The notes under the pieces are model-generated. The model searched no databases. It was not told where the DNA came from and saw only the letters and a program-made list of their open reading frames with translations. The position numbers and the translations under genes were made by a program. A stretch of DNA of 64,000 nucleotides from an uncultured Pseudoflavonifractor sp. Lineage in GTDB: Bacteria > Bacillota > Clostridia > Oscillospirales > Oscillospiraceae. Location of the stretch: the NCBI GenBank assembly GCA_947651395.1, contig CANSYW010000001.1, positions 62,001 through 126,000 on the forward strand. The letters are read 5' to 3'. Below, one piece after another: positions 43,408 to 50,497 of this stretch. Position 1 is the first letter of the stretch, and every line of letters begins with the position of its first letter.

Positions 43408-44175
43408 TCAGCCGACCCCCATATCTAAACACCTTGGAGGGGCTGGGACGTACCAGAGAGCCGCAACGGGCAGATAAAACTGCGACGCCCCGGCACGACT
43501 GTCCGAAGCGTCGAGTTGACCAAAAAGGATATGGAAAGAAGTGTCATATTTGTGCATTTTGCTGGGGGGGGTAAAAACTGGAAATTTATAAGCCTCAATG
43601 ACGGCGGCCTCCAGGCCGTCATAATCGGTCTTGAAGGGGTCAAGTTTCTCCAGAGAGGCAAGTGATATGCTCTTCTGAGTAGGGCATCGCTGGTTAAGAA
43701 CCGATGTTGGAAGGACATAGAAGTCCCAGCCGTCGAGATTGAGAGGATCGGCGGCACACCGCTCCTTCTCGGTATATACGCAGAAGACGTACACGTCGGA
43801 CTGGTGACGGGAAATCGTGTCATAGCCATTCTCGGCATCCCAGGCAAGGGTCGGTCGGATGCTGAACTGGATTTTTGAGAGAGGGGAGTCCTTTTCGCCC
43901 CATGCCTGAAGGTAGGCGGCAGACTTCACCTCAATGCGGATGCCGGTCTTGCGGTCGAGAGGGTAGTATAGGTCATAGGCTGTCCAGTCTTTTCTGGGGG
44001 TTTTCAGCATATCGGTCAGGTCAAGAGCGGCTGCAACGATGAACTCTGCATAGGAGCCTCGCAGAGTGTTGTTCAGGAGATCAGACGAAGCCCACGCCCA
44101 GAAATCGTGAAGCAAGTACCCAGTGGGCATACCGTCAAACATGATATGCTCATCGCCGGTGAGAACGGTGTCCAT
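43408..44175 (-). CDS. Predicted PD-(D/E)XK nuclease-like protein with a C8 tract near its 3' end
   Basis: 255 residues, no clear named family. Conserved-looking acidic set: Glu 44 in GSYAEFIVAAAL, Asp 68 in YDLYYPL and Glu 82-x-Lys 84 in IRIEVKSAAYLQAW, the order expected for a PD-(D/E)XK nuclease fold. The region up to about residue 200 (ending AYKFPVF) looks like the natural domain. A run of eight G on the plus strand (43,564-43,571), C8 in the mRNA, follows directly. The last 55 residues after it look unlike the rest, and another frame is open to 43,425. Located between repressor and integrase and probably co-transcribed with them. A defence or restriction role is a guess. Confidence 0.6.
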   Translation of the reverse strand: MDTVLTGDEHIMFDGMPTGYLLHDFWAWASSDLLNNTLRGSYAEFIVAAALDLTDMLKTPRKDWTAYDLYYPLDRKTGIRIEVKSAAYLQAWGEKDSPLSKIQFSIRPTLAWDAENGYDTISRHQSDVYVFCVYTEKERCAADPLNLDGWDFYVLPTSVLNQRCPTQKSISLASLEKLDPFKTDYDGLEAAVIEAYKFPVFTPPSKMHKYDTSFHILFGQLDASDSRAGASQFYLPVAALWYVPAPPRCLDMGVG

Positions 44176-44223
44176 AGCATCACCCCCCAGAAAAATCGAA
44201 GTAGATCACATTGCCGGAGACAG

Positions 44224-44610
44224 TCATCCGACGTTGCTTTTTCCCTCGGCGGACATACCCGCCTCAATGACAAGCCGCTGCTCTGGTGTCATGTAGGAGT
44301 CGAGGGAAGCCCAAATGATCTTGCGGATGCTGAGAGGGGTCTGAGAGTAGCATTGGGCGAGGATAGTAAGCTCGGTAGAGAGCTTCGTTTTAGGGGACGG
44401 CTGTTCAATGCCGAGAAGGTAATCTACGCTGACACCGAGAACCTGTGCCAGCTCAACGAGAGATTCGACCCCTGGAAGCCTGGCACCGGTGACATAGCGA
44501 GAGAGCGTGGCCTGGGAGGTTCCCATCTTCTCGGCCACCCACTTCTGCTCAATGCCGTGGGATGACAAATGCTCTTGAAGGTTGCGACCAAAAGCCTGTG
44601 CGTTATACAT
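44224..44610 (-). CDS. XRE-family repressor of the element (CI-like)
   Basis: 128 residues. HTH_XRE domain at about 8-66 (LQEHLSSHGIEQKWVAEKMGTSQATLSRYVTGARLPGVESLVELAQVLGVSVDYLLG). A short C-terminal helical part replaces the LexA-like autocleavage domain, so induction by RecA is not expected. It is divergent from the Cro-like gene with operators between. GAAGGAGGCAG precedes the ATG. Probably the protein that binds the TTACCNNNNGGGTAA sites. Confidence 0.85.
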   Translation of the reverse strand: MYNAQAFGRNLQEHLSSHGIEQKWVAEKMGTSQATLSRYVTGARLPGVESLVELAQVLGVSVDYLLGIEQPSPKTKLSTELTILAQCYSQTPLSIRKIIWASLDSYMTPEQRLVIEAGMSAEGKSNVG

Positions 44611-44632
44611 AATATCTGCCTCCTTCTTCCTT

Positions 44633-44661
44633 ATAATATCCGCTTTCGTACCTGATGTAAA
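44633..44661 (-). promoter_or_regulatory. Leftward promoter for repressor, nuclease-like gene and integrase
   Basis: Minus strand TTTACA (44656-44661), 17 bp, TATTAT (44633-44638). Operator 1 lies 6 bp upstream of its -35 box, a position that allows activation. Confidence 0.7.
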
Positions 44662-44667
44662 TAAAAC

Positions 44668-44682
44668 TTACCAGACGGGTAA
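44668..44682. promoter_or_regulatory. Operator 1, TTACCAGACGGGTAA
   Basis: Palindromic arms TTACC/GGTAA with a 5-bp centre; identical to the distant operator at 48,496-48,510. Confidence 0.75.
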
Positions 44683-44690
44683 AATAATTA

Positions 44691-44719
44691 TTGACAATTA
44701 CCGATTGGGTAAGTATAAT
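44691..44719 (+). promoter_or_regulatory. Rightward early promoter of the element
   Basis: Perfect TTGACA (44691-44696), 17 bp, TATAAT (44714-44719). Operator 2 fills its spacer, so a bound repressor would exclude RNA polymerase. Confidence 0.88.
44698..44712. promoter_or_regulatory. Operator 2, TTACCGATTGGGTAA, between -35 and -10 of the rightward promoter
   Basis: Same palindrome type as operator 1, centred between the two promoter boxes. Confidence 0.75.
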
Positions 44720-44755
44720 GATAATCAAGGAACCCAAAAGGGAGGTGAGAAGTGA

Positions 44756-44974
44756 ATGAACTCCTTGAAGCTGGAATTTGCACGCAGAGCGAAGGGCAAA
44801 ACCCGTAAGGACATGGCTGACGCTATTGGGAAGACCGAGAACTCCTGGAACAAGAAGGAAAGGGGTGAGGTGGCGTTCAGCGACGAGGAGAAGGTAATTG
44901 TCGCCAGAGAGTTGGGACTCACCCTGGAGCAGTCCAACGAGATTTTTTTTGACGGCGAATTACCCAATTGGTAA
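44756..44974 (+). CDS. Cro-like small helix-turn-helix protein
   Basis: 72 residues, one HTH_XRE-like domain (FARRAKGKTRKDMADAIGKTENSWNKKERGEVAFSDEEKVIVARELGLTLEQ). First gene of the rightward operon, opposite the repressor, so a Cro role is likely. GGGAGGTGAG precedes the start. Its last codons form operator 3. Confidence 0.75.
   Translation: MNSLKLEFARRAKGKTRKDMADAIGKTENSWNKKERGEVAFSDEEKVIVARELGLTLEQSNEIFFDGELPNW
44960..44974. promoter_or_regulatory. Operator 3, TTACCCAATTGGTAA, overlapping the Cro-like stop codon
   Basis: Fits TTACCNNNNGGGTAA in reverse orientation. A roadblock or autoregulatory role is possible because no promoter is visible beside it. Confidence 0.6.
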
Positions 44975-44988
44975 GTGAGTGAACGCTG

Positions 44989-45005
44989 ATTTCCTATATG
45001 GAAAT
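44989..45005. repeat. 17-bp perfect palindrome ATTTCC-TATAT-GGAAAT
   Basis: Lies between the Cro-like gene and the next HTH gene, 27 bp before its start. Could be a binding site of that protein. Confidence 0.5.
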
Positions 45006-45031
45006 TTTACAGCAGAAGGGAGGGAAAGAAA

Positions 45032-45526
45032 ATGGGACGTTGCCCTACAAAAGCGGCAGATAACCGGTACTACAAGTCCAGGATTGAAGCCGCAAAGTAT
45101 GACGACAGGCTGACAAGCCGAGAAAAGGCGGGAGACCTCCTCGGAGTCTCGTGGTCGAGCATGGCCGACTATGAGAGGGGATTGACCAGGGTTCCGGTCG
45201 ATGTCCTGATCCGTATGGCCGAGCTGTATAAAGACCCATCCATCCTGAACTGGTACTGCTGTAACGAGTGCCCTATCTGCCGGGATGACCTGCTGGCAAC
45301 AGAGGTTGAGGACATCCGTGGGATAGCACTCCGCCTCATCGTTGATGGGGACATAGAGGGAATCAAGGCCGAAATCGCTGAGATCGCCAAGGATGGCGTC
45401 ATCGACGGCGAAGAAAAGCCCAGGCTCCAGGCTGCGATGTCCAAGCTCGAAGCTGTCGGCAAGGTCATCAGCGAGTTGCAGCTCTATTGCAAGAAGCACC
45501 TCGTTGGGGGTGATTCTGGTGAGTAG
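45032..45526 (+). CDS. Helix-turn-helix regulator with C-terminal CPIC segment
   Basis: 164 residues. HTH part at about 22-70 (RLTSREKAGDLLGVSWSSMADYERGLTRVPVDVLIRMAELYKD), then CCNECPICRDD (two Cys pairs, possible metal site at about 76-84) and a helical C-terminal half. This layout recurs in Clostridial prophages and ICEs; target unknown. GAAGGGAGGG precedes the ATG. Confidence 0.72.
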   Translation: MGRCPTKAADNRYYKSRIEAAKYDDRLTSREKAGDLLGVSWSSMADYERGLTRVPVDVLIRMAELYKDPSILNWYCCNECPICRDDLLATEVEDIRGIALRLIVDGDIEGIKAEIAEIAKDGVIDGEEKPRLQAAMSKLEAVGKVISELQLYCKKHLVGGDSGE

Positions 45527-45689
45527 GGTCGAGGCCCTGTGGGAGTTGCTGAAGTCCGAGTACGGAATTGAGACAGCAGAACAGTTTGAGGAGGCGTATA
45601 GGAAGTGTCCAGGAATCGACATCACCCCGTTCGTCTCGCCAAGGGAGGAAAGCGGCTTGCCCCAGATAAGCGAGAAGGCGTTGGCCTGA
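45519..45689 (+). CDS. Small hypothetical protein, GTG start
   Basis: 56 residues (VSRVEALWELLKSEYGIETAEQFEEAYRK...). The first 40 residues read as a regular helical protein and the GTG overlaps the upstream stop by 8 nt, typical of this element. It shares 85 bp with the next gene in another frame, so one of the two starts may be wrong. Confidence 0.5.
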   Translation: MSRVEALWELLKSEYGIETAEQFEEAYRKCPGIDITPFVSPREESGLPQISEKALA

Positions 45690-46060
45690 TTGCTACTGCT
45701 GGTATGGCGGCCGTGGTTGCGCTCATCTCCATACTTTGCATCGCCTTCGGCGGTGTGGCTGTTGCAGATGAGGACGTGACCGGGGAAAGAGTAGAAAGCC
45801 AAGACCTGGCTGTACTTATGGTTCCACTTGTGGAGAGCTGGGACTTGGAGGCGGCCGATGAGCCGCAGAGAATTGAAGAGGCCCTCGTTGCCCAAGGGTA
45901 TTTCAGAAATGATGTACCGCTGACCTACGAAGAGCAGGACTACCTGCATACGGCCTGTGAGGAAGCCCAGATACCCTACGCTTTGGCGTTGGCTATGATC
46001 CAGCAGGAGACTCAGTTCAGGAACATGGTTGGAGACGGCGGTGATGGGCGACCTCAGTAG
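45605..46060 (+). pseudogene. Truncated SLT-type lytic transglycosylase
   Basis: 151 residues. Basic start, membrane segment (about 30-52), then YEEQDYLHTACEEAQIPYALALAMIQQETQFRNMVGDGGDGR, which is the opening of a soluble-lytic-transglycosylase domain with the catalytic Glu in QQET. The domain stops after about 30 residues, before the GYMQ region, so it should be inactive. Full-length relatives in prophages and conjugative elements degrade the wall. GTG start with GGAGG 10 nt upstream. Confidence 0.65.
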
Positions 46061-46460
46061 CAACGAGATTATGGGTGACGACTGGCTCTACGACGACTGG
46101 GGAACCGGGGCAGAAGAAGATGACATCTTGGAGTGCTTCATGGACAGCTTCACAATGATGTTCCCCAGCTTCGAGCGGCAGGGCGAGGAGCGATGGATTG
46201 GAGCCGACCGCTCCGTCCGGGTTCTGCTGGAGAACCGGCTCTTTATCATCGGAGTCGAGGACAACGAGTGGTCGCTGGCCGTGAAGCTCATCCAGAAGGA
46301 AGACCCCTATGACGACCATCTGAGCGGCCTCCAGAAACAGCATCACCAGCGGTATCTGGAGGGGATGAAGAAGGCCCTGTTGGAGCGGTTGCCGAGTATC
46401 GGTGCCTACTCCGGGGCCTGGACGCACAAAGTAATCACAAAGGAGGAAGCTATCGCATGA
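46044..46460 (+). CDS. Hypothetical protein
   Basis: 138 residues, acidic N-terminus (GDDWLYDDWGTGAEEDD), then a mixed alpha/beta body (WIGADRSVRVLLENRLFIIGVEDNEWSLAVKLI). No family recognised. GGAG 9 nt before the ATG at 46044; overlaps the truncated transglycosylase by 17 nt and the next gene by 4 nt. Confidence 0.65.
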   Translation: MGDLSSNEIMGDDWLYDDWGTGAEEDDILECFMDSFTMMFPSFERQGEERWIGADRSVRVLLENRLFIIGVEDNEWSLAVKLIQKEDPYDDHLSGLQKQHHQRYLEGMKKALLERLPSIGAYSGAWTHKVITKEEAIA

Positions 46461-46852
46461 GCGACAAGAGTAAGAAGACCTACACTGTCCGGCCAGAGAT
46501 CGAGGCAAAGCTCACCGGTCAGGACATCGACGACATCATGGTCTGCGCCCTGGAGGGCGGGATTACCGGCTGGTGCTGTGAAGCAGAGGTCGTGGGGGAG
46601 TATCTTGGGGAGTTCGCAAGCGACCAGATAAGCCGGGGCGGGAAGCTCATCCTCCACGATGCTGAGAGTGATGACAAGTGGGAGCTGGATCTGGATAAGT
46701 TCTTGACCGGCGTGAAGCTCTGGCTTCAGAACGGAGATGACCAGTACCACGCTCTCCAGAAAGATGGCACCATCGACTGCTGCCAGATTGACGGAGAGAT
46801 GGCCGACCTCATCATCCAGTACGCCCTCTTCGGAGAGGTGGTATTCGGATGA
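46457..46852 (+). CDS. Hypothetical phage/ICE-type protein
   Basis: 131 residues. The stretch DIDDIMVCALEGGITGWCCEAEVVGEYLGEFASDQISRGGKLILHD is a pattern I associate with small proteins of Firmicute prophages and conjugative elements; function unknown. Start and stop both overlap neighbours by 4 nt. Confidence 0.7.
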   Translation: MSDKSKKTYTVRPEIEAKLTGQDIDDIMVCALEGGITGWCCEAEVVGEYLGEFASDQISRGGKLILHDAESDDKWELDLDKFLTGVKLWLQNGDDQYHALQKDGTIDCCQIDGEMADLIIQYALFGEVVFG

Positions 46853-46989
46853 GTTACATGGGGGCTGGGTACAGCGGTTATGAGAGTAGTCGCTGCCCCA
46901 AGTGCGGGGAGCTGATGTGGAACAATCGCTGTGAGAACCCCGACTGCGAGTACCACTGGCACCCGATGGAAGAGGAGGAAGATGGCTGA
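46849..46989 (+). CDS. Small zinc-ribbon protein
   Basis: 46 residues with CPKC (16-19) and CENPDCEYH (28-36), a compact four-ligand zinc site. Overlaps both neighbours (4 and 8 nt), which supports translation. Confidence 0.65.
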   Translation: MSYMGAGYSGYESSRCPKCGELMWNNRCENPDCEYHWHPMEEEEDG

Positions 46990-47269
46990 AGTGAGAAGAA
47001 AGATGCTTCACAAAGCAAAGCTGGTCGTCAGAGTTATGAGTGACAAGATTACCGGTAAAATCAGAACTGTTTCAATTTTCGACAACAGGACGCAGAAGTA
47101 TTGGAGCGAAGAGCAGATCGGGAAGCGTGGATGTGAATGGTTCCTGGACTTGAACGACCTCAAAGAGACGTTGAACTGGAACCTTAACGGCGACGCCTCA
47201 AAGTATCAGTTTGCGTGGGGCAAATCCTCAAAAAAAGAATCTGAAGGCGTCGCCTATATATTCAATTAG
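46982..47269 (+). CDS. Hypothetical protein
   Basis: 95 residues, basic (MAEVRRKMLHKAKLVVRVMSDKITGKIRTV). The ATG at 46982 follows GAGGAGGAAG. No family recognised. The 96 bp that follow hold nothing recognisable. Confidence 0.55.
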   Translation: MAEVRRKMLHKAKLVVRVMSDKITGKIRTVSIFDNRTQKYWSEEQIGKRGCEWFLDLNDLKETLNWNLNGDASKYQFAWGKSSKKESEGVAYIFN

Positions 47270-47365
47270 AATGTCAGCTTTCCAGATCGCCACGCACCTT
47301 AAATCAACCATTCCATCATCAGAAACTATCCCAGAAGCTCTATTTCTGGCAAGGAGTGAGGAAAT

Positions 47366-47770
47366 GTGAACCAAATCACCATTTTTGACCAGCTCGATGC
47401 TCAAAGGCACGAGGAAGAGAGCAAGGCCATGTATAGGGAATGGCTCTCTCTCCCGGATGAGAAGCTGATTCCGGCCACCAGTTCAGCGCGGCCTGGGGTT
47501 CACGGGGAAATGCGGAGAGGATTCCGCAAGGTATGGGAGAAGGCCATCCACCGGTGCCACGGGCTACCGCCCGGAGCGGAGATCTGGATGAACGAGATCG
47601 AGCCGCCAGAGTTTTGGGTGCTTAACCACGGCGACAACCCCTGCGGTGAGCAGGTCGAGGTTTGTCCTTACTGTGGAGCGCACCTGAAATCCGGGGAAGG
47701 TGATGTTGTTCTTATAAAAGACGACGGCGCACTCTGGGCAATCCTTGGGTACATGAAAGAGGAGGAATAA
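47366..47770 (+). CDS. Hypothetical protein with a CPYC zinc knuckle, GTG start
   Basis: 134 residues. ITIFDQL start, then PPEFWVLNHGDNPCGEQVEVCPYCGAHL with three to four cysteines that may bind zinc, and a C-terminal ALWAILGYMKEEE. GTG preceded by GTGAGG. Confidence 0.6.
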   Translation: MNQITIFDQLDAQRHEEESKAMYREWLSLPDEKLIPATSSARPGVHGEMRRGFRKVWEKAIHRCHGLPPGAEIWMNEIEPPEFWVLNHGDNPCGEQVEVCPYCGAHLKSGEGDVVLIKDDGALWAILGYMKEEE

Positions 47771-47774
47771 GGAA

Positions 47775-47987
47775 ATGCGGGAGTATTTCGACAAGCACGG
47801 AGAACGGATTGTGCCCGGCATGACCCTTCGGCATGATACCGGCGAGACGTGGGAGATTATTCAGACCACCAACAGGGACACCGGCGAGGAAGACATCGGT
47901 ATGGCCTGTAACGCTTCGGAGGCATACCCTCTCCGGCAGTTCAACCTGAAAGAGTGGGAGATCGTGAAAGAGGAGGAGACCAGATGA
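47775..47987 (+). CDS. Small hypothetical protein
   Basis: 70 residues, beta-rich pattern (REYFDKHGERIVPGMTLRHDTGETWEIIQTT). Starts 4 nt after the preceding stop and ends in an ATGA overlap with the next gene. Confidence 0.6.
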   Translation: MREYFDKHGERIVPGMTLRHDTGETWEIIQTTNRDTGEEDIGMACNASEAYPLRQFNLKEWEIVKEEETR

Positions 47988-48436
47988 TGCAGAAAACGGC
48001 TGCCGAGATGCTGGCCGAGCTTCTCAAAGACTGTGGCGTCTCCCAGCGAAAGCTGGCCGAGAGTATGGGATGCAGCCCCCAGGTTATCAACAGCCGGTTC
48101 AGGAACAACGCCTTCAAAGCGGACGACTGGCTGTATGCGATTCGGCTCCTTGGCTACCAGGTGACGCTGGAGCCGGAGGGGGACAGCCCCCGGATGGAGC
48201 GGCGGCAGGGTGTTTGCCCCAAGTTCAAGAAAGTGGTCGATGGCACCACCTACGACAGCCGGAAGGCCACGCCGATCTGTCACCGGTGGCTCAGTGACGG
48301 CGGCCTCCAGGAACTCTATCAGAACGAGGAAGGCCGACACTTCATCGCCAACCTCACCACCTGGCCTCAGATTGAGGTGACGATTCTGCCCTGCACAGAC
48401 GATGAGGCCAAAGACTTCAGTGGAATTTGCGGCTGA
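47984..48436 (+). CDS. Helix-turn-helix protein with unknown C-terminal domain
   Basis: 150 residues. HTH at about 4-55 (AAEMLAELLKDCGVSQRKLAESMGCSPQVINSRFRNNAFKADDWLYAIRLLGYQV). The second half (FKKVVDGTTYDSRKATPICHRW ... LYQNEEGRHFIANLTTW) resembles a short domain common on mobile elements. GGAGGAG precedes the ATG. Last gene of the first rightward operon. Confidence 0.65.
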   Translation: MMQKTAAEMLAELLKDCGVSQRKLAESMGCSPQVINSRFRNNAFKADDWLYAIRLLGYQVTLEPEGDSPRMERRQGVCPKFKKVVDGTTYDSRKATPICHRWLSDGGLQELYQNEEGRHFIANLTTWPQIEVTILPCTDDEAKDFSGICG

Positions 48437-48490
48437 ATATAAAGGCAGGGTTGCTACGGTAAATTTTTTTGGAAAAATATCATTTTATGT

Positions 48491-48518
48491 TTGACTTACC
48501 AGACGGGTAAGTTAGAAT
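48491..48518 (+). promoter_or_regulatory. Second rightward promoter of the element with embedded operator
   Basis: TTGACT (48491-48496), 16 bp, TAGAAT (48513-48518). Operator 4 fills the spacer just as operator 2 does at the early promoter. Confidence 0.75.
48496..48510. promoter_or_regulatory. Operator 4, TTACCAGACGGGTAA
   Basis: Base-for-base identical to operator 1, 3.8 kb away, in an otherwise AT-rich 130-bp gap. Confidence 0.78.
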
Positions 48519-48568
48519 GAAGATGTGGACAAGGAATTTACCTTTTCGGAAAGTGAGGCGTAGGAAAT

Positions 48569-48898
48569 ATGCTCAAGAGCAGGTACAGAGAGGTATGCGA
48601 GAGGCTTGACTGGTCGGTACATGAGTACGAGGATGGGTCGGTAGACCTTGAGAAGTATTCCACGGCTGGCGAAGACTTCGTTTTTGGGGCCAGTTCCGAG
48701 AACTTCATCCGGGAGGTCAAGAAGTATGCCGCCTACTTCGACGTGGACGAACACGTCGAGCTGTGGGTAGACAGTCGTGGAAAGAACGGTGTCCCTGGCA
48801 GCATCCGTGAGCTGGTGGAGGATGCGGAGGCCATTGATAAGATGCTGCAAGAGCTGGCTGATGCGCTGGCGGAAGTGGAGGATGATGACGATGCCTGA
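48569..48898 (+). CDS. Acidic hypothetical protein
   Basis: 109 residues, strongly acidic with a C-terminal helix ending EVEDDDDA. YEDGSVDLEKYSTAGEDFVFGA suggests a small beta sheet. No family recognised. First gene after the second promoter; 8-nt overlap with the next gene. Confidence 0.65.
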   Translation: MLKSRYREVCERLDWSVHEYEDGSVDLEKYSTAGEDFVFGASSENFIREVKKYAAYFDVDEHVELWVDSRGKNGVPGSIRELVEDAEAIDKMLQELADALAEVEDDDDA

Positions 48899-49127
48899 GA
48901 GACAGTGGAAGCTGGGCAAGGATCTCGCAACCGGCGATAGCCTCCTGGATGGCTTGACCTTCGACGACCTGATTCTGGCGGTTCACCACAACTGCCGGGA
49001 CATCACCCCGGAGGCCGTTCGGAAGGAGTTGTATGGCTTGCTGGACAGCAGGAATACGGATATGGTCTTCCTGCTGGAGAACAACATGGATGAAATCATG
49101 GCAGAAGCCATGAAAGGGAGGGAATAA
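48891..49127 (+). CDS. Small hypothetical protein
   Basis: 78 residues, mostly helical (LTFDDLILAVHHNCRDITPEAVRKELYGLLDSRNTDMVFLLENNMDEIM). Starts inside the preceding gene and its stop shares a base with the next ATG (TAATG). Confidence 0.6.
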   Translation: MPERQWKLGKDLATGDSLLDGLTFDDLILAVHHNCRDITPEAVRKELYGLLDSRNTDMVFLLENNMDEIMAEAMKGRE

Positions 49128-49855
49128 TGATGAAAAAGGTAGTCAGCCCGTGTCTCTGTGAGATCGGCGGTGCGGTAAAGGCCAGGGCCTTCTGCAAGAT
49201 CGAGTTCTCGGCTGACGGAAGGCTCTCCATCTCTGGGGTGATCGGCCCCATGCGAGGAGGCAACTGCAAAGGAAGTGCCGGTCAGTGTGTTGATGAAATC
49301 AGGGCTGGGGAACCGACCGATGGCTGGACGGCCGAGATGCTTCAGAAGTTCTGTGACATCTGGGATGCGTGGCACCTCAACGATATGCGCCCCTACTGCC
49401 AGCATCAGAAGGAGCTGGGGTGGGATAAGCTGGCCGGGAAAGCGGTAACGCTTTACAACTACACGCTTTCCACGGAAGCAAGCCAAAAGAAGAGGGCGGC
49501 GGAGAACGCAGCTCTGGACGCCCTGAGGAAGGGCGAGACCTTCGCTCCCACCGAGGAACAGGTGAGATATGCTTCTTTGCCCTACGGCATTACCACCCAC
49601 GAGGAGCTGTCTGGGGATGCCACGAAAGATTATCAGCCGAAGAAGCCACTTTACGCCGGAGACAAAGGCCCCACCGAGAGCAAGACCATCGGATGGCTCC
49701 ATCCGAGCGAACATCCCGATGGGATTCTCGGAAAGCCCTGCCCGGTATGTGGCTACCAGTACGGCCATGAGTGGAAGAAGGAGGAGGTTCCGCAGGAGGT
49801 CATCGACTGGCTGTTCAATTTGCCCACTACGACCGTTACTCCGGCCTGGGTGTAG
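49127..49855 (+). CDS. Hypothetical phage/ICE-type protein with zinc knuckle
   Basis: 242 residues. The N-terminal half (KIEFSADGRLSISGVIGPMRGGNCKGSAGQCVDEIRAG ... IWDAWHLNDMRPYCQHQKELGW) is a recurrent pattern in Firmicute mobile elements. Near the C-terminus CPVCGYQYGHEW may bind zinc with other residues. Function unknown. Cotranscribed with the preceding genes. Confidence 0.68.
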   Translation: MMKKVVSPCLCEIGGAVKARAFCKIEFSADGRLSISGVIGPMRGGNCKGSAGQCVDEIRAGEPTDGWTAEMLQKFCDIWDAWHLNDMRPYCQHQKELGWDKLAGKAVTLYNYTLSTEASQKKRAAENAALDALRKGETFAPTEEQVRYASLPYGITTHEELSGDATKDYQPKKPLYAGDKGPTESKTIGWLHPSEHPDGILGKPCPVCGYQYGHEWKKEEVPQEVIDWLFNLPTTTVTPAWV

Positions 49856-49874
49856 GGAGAAGGGGGACAGATAT

Positions 49875-50228
49875 ATGAGCAAGAGAAAGTGGCGCAGAGG
49901 GCCGAAGATTCTATCCATCCAAGAACTGACCAGGCAGGAGGTGGTTTTCTGGTTTGATAAGCCCATGAACCGTGGGTGGTTTATGTCGTGGCAGCTCAGA
50001 ATGGCAGCAACAGTTGTCGGGGAGAAGGGCGTGGTCTTCTATGCCATGCCAGCCGGAGCCACAACAAGGTTCTCGGATGAGGACGTTATCAGAGCCGAGC
50101 GGAGGATGCACACCGCCCCCACCCTGGAGGGACGAATGGAGCTGATTGACGTTCTCAACAGATTTGACCGTGGCCTCGGTGATGTCGATGATGTCATCGA
50201 CGCTTGGGAGAACGACCCCGGATATTAG
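49875..50228 (+). CDS. Hypothetical protein
   Basis: 117 residues, basic start (MSKRKWRRGPKILSIQELTRQEVVFWFDKPMNRGWFMSW). No family recognised. The reading frame is open upstream inside the previous gene, but the ATG at 49875 follows GGGGGACAG and fits the spacing of the cluster. Confidence 0.55.
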   Translation: MSKRKWRRGPKILSIQELTRQEVVFWFDKPMNRGWFMSWQLRMAATVVGEKGVVFYAMPAGATTRFSDEDVIRAERRMHTAPTLEGRMELIDVLNRFDRGLGDVDDVIDAWENDPGY

Positions 50229-50239
50229 GAGGTAAGAAA

Positions 50240-50497
50240 ATGTATTGCAACCCTGATGTTTGTCCGAACTGCCAGTACATAGGGGAGGGCGATAGCTGGT
50301 GCGACCAGATCCAGAGAATCGTCCTATCGGACTGGACACCAACCGAAGACTTTATGGGGCCTGGATGCCCCTATCTCAAAGGAGGAAAGCAAAATGAAGT
50401 TAAAGGTTCGCATCGTCGAGGTTCTGGAGCGGGTAGTCGAGGTCGAAGGCGTAAGCACCGCAAAGGAGGCGGCAGAAAGGGTCAGAGCAGATTATAA
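50240..50497 (+). CDS. Cysteine-rich small protein
   Basis: 85 residues. CNPDVCPNC ... WC ... GC in the first 50 residues looks like a metal-binding module. The last 30 residues are Arg/Gly-rich and overlap the next gene by 104 bp in another frame, so the natural end may lie earlier. AGGAGG precedes the ATG. Confidence 0.5.
   Translation: MYCNPDVCPNCQYIGEGDSWCDQIQRIVLSDWTPTEDFMGPGCPYLKGGKQNEVKGSHRRGSGAGSRGRRRKHRKGGGRKGQSRL

Noticed and set aside
47050-47060. TTACCGGTAA as a fifth operator
   Set aside because: It has the arms but no 5-bp centre and lies inside a coding region away from any promoter.
47228-47410. 60-codon minus-strand frame in the element
   Set aside because: No ribosome-binding site, opposite strand to the whole cluster, overlaps two better genes.
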